Position numbers and translations under genes: made by a program. A stretch of DNA of 29,161 nt, taken from the NCBI GenBank assembly GCA_001953115.1, contig LSSL01007496.1, positions 1 to 29,161 on the forward strand, written 5' to 3'. The notes beneath the pieces were generated by a model. The model worked only from the letters and a program-made list of their open reading frames with translations, ran no database searches and had not been told where the DNA came from. Source of the DNA: Smittium mucronatum. Lineage: Eukaryota > Kickxellomycota > Harpellomycetes > Harpellales > Legeriomycetaceae. Positions 23,727 through 29,161 of the stretch are shown here, piece by piece (the stretch's first letter is position 1; every line of letters begins with the position of its first letter).

Positions 23727-23737
23727 GAAAGGGTTAA
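23727..23737. repeat. Solitary GAAAGGGTTAA terminus
   Basis: An exact copy of the 11-base terminus that bounds the short elements at 26.0-26.6 kb, here in right-end orientation and preceded by AAATTTT as in those elements. No matching left end was found within reach, so it is either a remnant or chance. It lies about 180 bases beyond the 3' end of the second glycosyltransferase gene. Confidence 0.45.
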
Positions 23738-23917
23738 AGGAAAGTAAAGTGGTGAAATAGTATATTGATATGACGTGAGAGAAATAAAATCCATAAAATA
23801 CGACAGATGTCTGTTGAATATCTCCGAGATGGAATAGGTGGGTCGATTTAATGAAAGTTTAGATCATATGAATGAAATGTTGTAAAAGAAAATTTAATGC
23901 GAGTGGTTGTCCAAAGA

Positions 23918-23923
23918 TTTATT
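23918..23923 (-). terminator. AATAAA overlapping stop codon of glycosyltransferase 2
   Basis: The minus strand reads GAATAAATC across the stop codon, the same overlap of stop and polyadenylation hexamer as in copy 1. The sequence after it is not otherwise shared between the copies. Confidence 0.5.
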
Positions 23924-24869
23924 CAAAAAGTATTCTTCCAGATCTGTAATTGACATTATTTCTTTGATACTTTTTGTGATAAATCAAATGTTCAAGAGAA
24001 TGGTAATACAGGAGACTATCTTCAACATTATACTTTTTTTCCTTTACACAACTTCCCACAGCATATCCAAACCAAAAATCTTCCAAACCAGTATTAGGTT
24101 TTCTGTATGTGCAAGAACAGTAGTCAGATATTATATTGCTGGTAACACCGTAAACCTTTCCATTCATGGCGATGTTGTTATCATCCGAAGAACGGCCCAT
24201 GGGGTCACCAAAATAAATGCGCTTATTATGGTTTTCCACCATGTAATCAATAACTTTGTAGAGATATTGCTTGTCAATGAAAATATCAAAATCCATTTTC
24301 AAAATAACTTTATATTGCTCATGGGCCCTAGTTTCACAGAAAGAGTTGAACATATCAAACGTTTTTTTAGGCAACTCGTAATAGTTATAAAGTCTGGGCG
24401 AATGCATGTCACAATCCTTCCTAGTATCATTTTTGTCACAGATGGTTACGAAATTAAAATCGCTATATAAATTCTTGGACCATACTGGATCTTCATTTTT
24501 GCTCAAGGGCATCAACACAAGATAATCATCTCTGAATGATAGTAGGGTGGGAGGCAACACTTTTCTAGGTCTAATAAAAGTACCATTGAATCCTTCGTGG
24601 TAGAACTTTCTGTAACTGAATAGCTGGGAAGATGTTTTGCCTATAGGAATTTGAGAAGAATCATAAGAATCCCTCGAATATGCGTTGAACAGCTTATCTA
24701 TGTGATCTCCATTGGATGTATCAAAAACATGGCTAGTGGAAGATATCAAAAGAAGAATAGAAATGATGGATATTATTGCAGTAAAAGTTAGTATCCATTT
24801 CGGTTGCCTGGAAATGAATGATAGTATGACTCCCGTAAAATTTTTTGAAAATATAGTGTGAGAGAACAT
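23919..24869 (-). CDS. GT31-like type II membrane glycosyltransferase (copy 2, 316 aa)
   Basis: Paralogue of the gene at 17490-18407, on the same strand and with the same design. A basic N-terminal tail (residues 1-24, ending RQPKW) is followed by a membrane segment at about 25-45 (ILTFTAIISIISILLLISS) and a luminal stem to about residue 72. The catalytic core aligns without gaps to copy 1, with 182 of 245 residues identical (my hand count). Motifs: YELPKKTFDMFNSFC (164-178), DxD in MDFDIFID (D193-F-D195), GLEDFWFG (261-268), sequon NGT (95-97) and a shared C-terminal YRSGR-x-LFE. The N-terminal 70 residues are diverged and 10-11 residues longer than in copy 1. Differences in the core are mostly conservative and the active-site motifs are intact, suggesting both copies are under selection. 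The plus strand opposite carries a long 187-codon open frame, which I take as an antisense shadow. Sugar specificity is unknown. Confidence 0.85.
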   Translation of the reverse strand: MFSHTIFSKNFTGVILSFISRQPKWILTFTAIISIISILLLISSTSHVFDTSNGDHIDKLFNAYSRDSYDSSQIPIGKTSSQLFSYRKFYHEGFNGTFIRPRKVLPPTLLSFRDDYLVLMPLSKNEDPVWSKNLYSDFNFVTICDKNDTRKDCDMHSPRLYNYYELPKKTFDMFNSFCETRAHEQYKVILKMDFDIFIDKQYLYKVIDYMVENHNKRIYFGDPMGRSSDDNNIAMNGKVYGVTSNIISDYCSCTYRKPNTGLEDFWFGYAVGSCVKEKKYNVEDSLLYYHSLEHLIYHKKYQRNNVNYRSGRILFE

Positions 24870-24974
24870 TCGAATAAAGCGTGAAAAATAGTCTTTAGTA
24901 AAAAAGAAATGAATGATAAAGTGCTAAGAAAGTATATAACTCAATAAGGACTTTTATTTCATAACTGGGAATCC

Positions 24975-24986
24975 TATAAATATATA
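24975..24986 (-). promoter_or_regulatory. Possible TATA element of glycosyltransferase 2
   Basis: TATATATTTATA on the minus strand lies about 105 bases upstream of the ATG; a shorter TATATA lies at 24933-24938, about 65 bases upstream. Which, if either, is used cannot be decided from sequence. Confidence 0.2.
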
Positions 24987-25556
24987 CCTGACTCCTTCAT
25001 TCTTTCAACTCTATTTGCGTATGAAATGGGAAGATTGACATTTCGGTAAATTGAGTTAACTCATCTAATACCCAAAAATAGTCGAGTTCTTATTTGCGAA
25101 TATTCACTTGTTATTCGATAGTGAATACGGCATATAATTATTTTTACCATTTATAATCAAATGTAATATCTACACGAAATTAAGTACTATTTTTGTAATT
25201 GCATCCTAAAAAAGCATAATTCTTTTCAAATCCGAAAATATTAAGAGTTCCTATTTGTGAATTTTTTTCTCTATTTTGTGATAAGATAAATTGTCGTAAT
25301 TACAGATTAGATTTTTAAGGAAAGTGTTATTATTGACCTAAAACTGGAATACATTTTCATACATTTTGCTTTTTAAGGATTTATCCTTCCATTCAAAAAA
25401 CTCACTTATGACTATGATTAGTTAATATCAAGAGTTTCAATTGAATAAATTGAATACATAACCAATAAATTCCCCAAATTAGGGATTATACGTGGGTTTT
25501 GGGTTTCCAATAAACTCGAATATGGACGTACACTAGTGTCATTTGCTCTGAAACGG
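24987..25556. other. Intergenic stretch, nothing firm
   Basis: AT-rich, no significant frame. The part at 25418-25565 keeps a 48-codon open minus-strand frame (FNRFRANDTSVRPYSSLLE at its start) that continues the neighbouring transposase-like relic after a +1 shift. It may be part of that relic. Confidence 0.4.
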
Positions 25557-25965
25557 TTAAATGACTATTATATAATTTCTATTGGTTAAAAATATATCCG
25601 CTTTAATCTGCTTTAATATTAATAATCTCAATTTTTCATACCCTTCATTCGTCAATACTGGGAAACCCTGACTAATCGAAAAATATAATGCAATTATTAA
25701 AATTTTAAATCCATAATTGCACATTTTTTCACTTGGCTGCATTGGGAAAACGATTGATCTAATTCCAAACAGTGGTTCTGAGCGCTGCCTATAAGATAAA
25801 TGTGACGAGCTTCTTTTGGCAGCATCTTTGGTTTCTTTTGTCTTTATTTCTGTGTTTCTTAGATTTCAGTATTTACTATAATTGCTGCATTTTGGAGCCA
25901 ACTCTTTCTTCATTAGACTATTTCATGCCTTCATTCATGGCCAGTATTCCGTCGATTTGATCTTC
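25557..25965 (-). pseudogene. Possible IS1595/Merlin-type transposase relic
   Basis: The segment is less AT-rich than its flanks and keeps a 102-codon stop-free minus-strand frame (25557-25865) that continues upstream past one TGA. The piece before the stop reads KELAPKCSNYSKY (about 25869-25907); one frame over, at 25810-25827, is RCCQKK; then SSSHLSYRQRSE follows in the first frame. Order and spacing resemble the N-terminal zinc ribbon of Merlin/IS1595 (ISXO2-like) transposases: C-x-x-C, 'WRC..KC', then 'S-x-R-x-G-S-F-F'. On this reading one ribbon Cys has become Tyr. A hydrophobic KILIIALYFSI follows, matching the helix after the ribbon. No DDE residues are visible. The alternative is a small secreted protein starting at MQPSEKM (25742) with a hydrophobic leader, ending at 25557. 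The transposase reading explains more of the sequence but is by eye only. Confidence 0.35.
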
Positions 25966-26022
25966 ACTTAGGTAAATTCATATTCTATTGGTTATATTGT
26001 TGCAATTGATAAATGGGGTTCT

Positions 26023-26194
26023 TTAACCCTTTCAGGAGCTACGATACAAAAAATGGCTTTCACTTTTCACTCAATGTTATGATTAGTTTAATATTATTCG
26101 AGTACCATTGGGTTGATCATGCATTTGGGCAAATTAGAATTGTAAATATACACAAATAGGGGCAATGCACAAATTTGGGCCCGGAAAGGGTTAA
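26023..26194. mobile_element. Candidate piggyBac-type MITE (172 bp)
   Basis: The left end is TTAACCCTTTC (26023-26033) and the right end GAAAGGGTTAA (26184-26194), a perfect 11-base inverted repeat including TTAA at both outer edges. PiggyBac-superfamily elements insert at TTAA and commonly have ends beginning CCC after the TTAA. The interior (about 150 bases) has no coding frame. It contains two ATTTGGGC blocks, one of them subterminal (AAATTTGGGCCC), a motif shared with the neighbouring element at 26334. The short length and lack of coding sequence fit a non-autonomous element. Confidence 0.5.
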
Positions 26195-26333
26195 AATTCA
26201 GTAAATTGTATTATGTAACACATATTGGCCAAAAAAGTTAAATAATATACTATTTAATTCTTTTTTAGGCTATTTATTAGAGTGCAGAAATTAAAGTCTA
26301 CTCAATCTATCGAATTTCCACAGAAATCGCTAA

Positions 26334-26649
26334 TTAACCCTTTCAAAGCCCAAAATTTAATTGACCTCCTTTTTTTTTTGTATCACGGAATTAATTTAAC
26401 TACTGTTTGTGAAAAATCCTTTACTCGACTCTCTAAATTCGAAGATTACCTCAATCATCAATATTTTTAATAATTAAATTTTTGCAAATACCTTAAAACA
26501 ATTATCGCTTTTGTATCGCCGGCTTTGAAATTTTAAAAAAAATAAAAAATGTAAGCTATAAATCTTTCATAAACCCAAAAAAATAATTTTATAAGAATAC
26601 TAAATGTTTAAAATCATCAAATACTAGTTTTCCCTTTGAAAGGTTTTAA
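26334..26649. mobile_element. Second candidate TTAA-flanked MITE (316 bp)
   Basis: The left end TTAACCCTTTCAAAG (26334-26348) is followed by GCCCAAAATTT. The right end reads CTTTGAAAGGTTTTAA (26634-26649), whose complement begins TTAAAACCTTTCAAAG, so the two ends match for CCTTTCAAAG with a small difference next to the TTAA. The left subterminal GCCCAAAATTT mirrors the right subterminal of the 26023-26194 element. A 62-codon plus-strand frame (26282-26470) overlaps the element but has no ATG start and looks fortuitous. Confidence 0.35.
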
Positions 26650-29161
26650 ATAATTTGTGGTATAACCACCCTTCCCTGACCTAAATCTGAGCCTAAATCC
26701 TATTAGTTTATATCCACTATTTCAATTGGCTCAATCTTTTAAATTGTCCAATAATACAAACATACTGTTATTCCAATTTAATGTGAGCAAAAAATGAATG
26801 CTATTTTTCGTATCATCGACACTGAAAGAATCAAAAAAGCAATATTTAATTAACCCTCAATATATCTAGGAACTGTGGTTTACTGATCAATTTAACAAAC
26901 CGATTTTATCTTATGCAAAAAAAGGGCTATTTCTGTAGGTAAACACTTATTTATATTGGTGTTTAAATAAAAATGTGGAAGATTTGTTAGGACACACTTA
27001 TAAAATGGGAAAAAATATTTAAAGAATAAATTTTACATTTAACCAACCAAATAATGGCCCGAATCACTAGAATTACTCTACTTATCACATAATAAAAAAT
27101 TCTGTTTTTTTTTATTATTGGAATATTTTTTTTGTGTTATACAATTTCCATTAAGATACCCTTTACCATACTTTATCCCTACATTTGAACTTTCATAAAT
27201 TGCCATATTGATCGCTACGCCGGACTAAAAATTTCATGAATAAGCTAATAACATCATTGTTATCATTATTTTTGGAATTTCTATAGGTCAGAAAACTTAT
27301 AAACAACGATGTGTTATAAAAAAAAAGTTAAAGATGAATCACATATTTTGTTTGAAAATTTTAATGAGGACAGAAGGTGAAAGTTTTAAATTAAATCAAA
27401 TATTTTTTATTAACGAACTTATATACTTAGTCGCCATATCATATATAAAGACGGTCACTTTTTTGCCTTATTATAGCCGATTGTATAAACCATTTATCTC
27501 ATTTTTTCTCCAGCTCTATCATCACACTGGTAATATTTTATTTTATTGAGTATATCAAGGAATAAATTTTATCGGATTTATTGATAAGCCCAAGTGGGCT
27601 AAAAAAGAATCAGCCCCCGAAAATGGTTAGGAAAATATAAATCAAATTAAAAATATGATTAAAAAGGGAATTTCATAAAAAAAACATCGAATAAAAATGG
27701 TTAAAGTATTTTTAGCTACTGGTTTTAGAATTTCAATTATGAAATACCAGAAAATTTTAATTTTAGTGATTATGCCACAATTTCATTGATTTAAGCCATT
27801 ATTTTGTCTGTAGATGTTTGATTCGGTTATAAAACTTTCCTTCCTGAAATAAAAACCTCCAAACTTGTCATTAATGAATATGAAAGCATCAAAGCTGAAA
27901 AAACTAAAAAAAAATTACGCCATAAATGGTGTACAAACGTTTGGAAATTCTAGAAGTAAAAGATGATATTATTTTCAGAAATTCTAAAAGCATCAATTTC
28001 TGATGCAACAAAGCCAAACATTCTAATTTGGTGTTCCTGATTATTAGAAAGGTCCTTGTTTTTTTCAAAAAATAATAGAATCAGTTATAAAAACCCCTTT
28101 TTCAAATAACCCTACAATTTTCTTAATTGTATTGAAACTAAAATCTAAACCAATCTCCGTTTATTCTATAAAATATGATCTATTTAATAACATTAATCTT
28201 AAAAAATACGCCCATATCTTAACAATGAGAATAAAAAAATTACATTACTGTTTTAGAAACAGGGCAGAAAAAACGGAATCACAATTCTCTAATTGATAAA
28301 TAAGTAATTTTTCAAAATACCTGATTGAAGAGGGTGAAGAAGAATCTTTTTTTTGATTTTAAGCGATTTTATTTATTATGAGACTAATACAGGAGTTATA
28401 AAAAAAATTAAAGGATATATTAATATGTATATTTCTTATGCGTGGATCTGGTATCCACGTGTATTTGATCTTTTTTTAGTGGATTTAACTCCTACGTGGA
28501 TTTGAACCAAAAATCTATCGACTTTTTTGAGCTTGATTAAACCACACATCAACTAATAAGATTTATTCTAAAATTTTTATTTTTTATTTTTTCGATTATT
28601 TTCTACTCATTACAAAATGAATGGCCAGTCAATTTTTATCTTTGCCTTAATCTATATTTCAAGAAGATGAAATTTTACCCCAGTACAACTTTATTATACT
28701 TTTTATTTAAATTGATCTCAGAATTACAATCACTTTCAAACTTTAATTAAAAACAGGGAATATATAGAGAAATTTCTATAAAAAAAATAAGGTAAACATA
28801 TATGCTAAATAAAAATCTTTATATAAAACTTTATATAATTATAATTTAGCTAAAAATCCCATTTAATTATCTTAAAAATTCAAAAATCTGATTCGATTGC
28901 ATATAGCGAAGCTTAAAGTTATAATATATGAACATAAATAGAGACAGGTAAAGCTTAATACAAACTTCTCAGAAGCGTATCCAAATAGAGCACAAAAAAA
29001 CATACTTATATTTGCGAAAATCGCAGGTATCTAACTTTTACATTTAAATAAACGTTTTTTTTAAAAAAAGGCACAGTTTTGCTATTTACTAATTTTAAGA
29101 CTTGGAGTTTTTTTATCTGTTTTTTTTTCTATTCTAATAGCAGAATTAACAGAAGAACCTG
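26650..29161. other. AT-rich gene-free region to window end
   Basis: The longest frame is 71 codons (plus strand, ATG at 27334, rich in Phe, Ile, Leu), within chance for this composition and without a recognisable domain. A small hairpin lies at 27587-27600 (AGCCC-AAGT-GGGCT). The only clear structure is the GTGGAT repeat cluster near 28440-28508. The last bases become slightly less AT-rich, so a gene could begin just beyond the window, but nothing shows it. Confidence 0.55.
28440..28508. repeat. GTGGAT direct/inverted repeat cluster
   Basis: CGTGGAT (28441-28447) and ATCCACG (28453-28459) form a 7-bp hairpin with loop CTGGT. GTGGATTT recurs at 28479-28486 and 28496-28503. The minus strand of the last copy reads GGTTCAAATCC (28498-28508), which matches a tRNA T-arm/B-box consensus, but no foldable tRNA surrounds it. 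Confidence 0.6.

Larger units (their letters stand above)
19423..23900. other. AT-rich region with scattered relics, no intact gene
   Basis: Separates the two glycosyltransferase genes. Apart from the GC-raised segment at 20640-20930, the C run at 21670 and the GGAGTTT repeats at 22911, it is featureless. The segment at 20340-20470 is also slightly less AT-rich but gives no readable domain. The duplication that made the two paralogues does not visibly extend into this DNA. Confidence 0.55.

Noticed and set aside
23907..24470. 187-codon plus-strand open frame
   Set aside because: It lies entirely antisense to the well-supported second glycosyltransferase gene and shows no domain; it is a by-product of that gene's codon use.
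25772..25960. 62-codon hydrophobic plus-strand frame
   Set aside because: It starts with GTG and is antisense to the transposase-like relic, which better accounts for the raised GC.
27334..27549. 71-codon plus-strand frame from an ATG
   Set aside because: Length is within chance, composition is simply AT-driven (Phe, Ile, Leu, Tyr), and no promoter or domain supports it.
7564..28541. 17-base match TTTTTGAGCTTGATTAA at about 7563 and 28524
   Set aside because: One or a few matches of this length are expected by chance in AT-rich DNA of this size, and the flanks do not align; not taken as a terminal repeat.

Overview
The window is a stretch of eukaryotic nuclear DNA of about 75-80% A+T (judged by eye) with very few genes. 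It holds two intact intronless genes, one decayed retrotransposon, and several smaller relics of mobile or unknown origin. Low gene density, intronless genes and a poly(A) hexamer overlapping both stop codons suggest an expanded, AT-rich microsporidian genome. Another AT-rich unicellular eukaryote (early-diverging fungus, amoebozoan) is not excluded, and nothing here fixes the species. I recognised no tRNA, rRNA, CRISPR or bacterial-type gene.

Layout. 1-7560: AT-rich DNA with microsatellites and small palindromes, no gene. 7590-11326: a heavily mutated DIRS-type (tyrosine-recombinase) retrotransposon on the minus strand, readable in the order Gag-like region, reverse transcriptase, RNase H, linker, tyrosine recombinase. 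11327-17480: AT-rich DNA without a gene. 17490-18407 (minus): a type II membrane glycosyltransferase of the GT31/galactosyltransferase type. 18912-19422 (minus): a frameshifted reading frame with possible RNase H resemblance. 19423-23900: mostly empty, with a GC-raised relic near 20.7 kb and a 13-base C run. 23919-24869 (minus): a second GT31-like gene, 74% identical to the first over 245 ungapped residues. 25557-25965 (minus): a possible relic of an IS1595/Merlin-type transposase. 26023-26649: two short elements bounded by TTAACCCTTTC-type inverted repeats, suggesting piggyBac-related MITEs. 26650-29161: AT-rich DNA, with one cluster of GTGGAT repeats near 28.45 kb.

How it fits together. The only apparent functional cargo is the pair of paralogous glycosyltransferases, probably acting in the secretory pathway. 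Their catalytic parts are closely conserved while the N-terminal cytoplasmic/membrane parts differ. Everything else recognisable is decaying mobile DNA of at least two or three classes, which would account for the sparse gene density. Element assignments rest on reading degraded frames by eye; a profile search is needed to confirm them.
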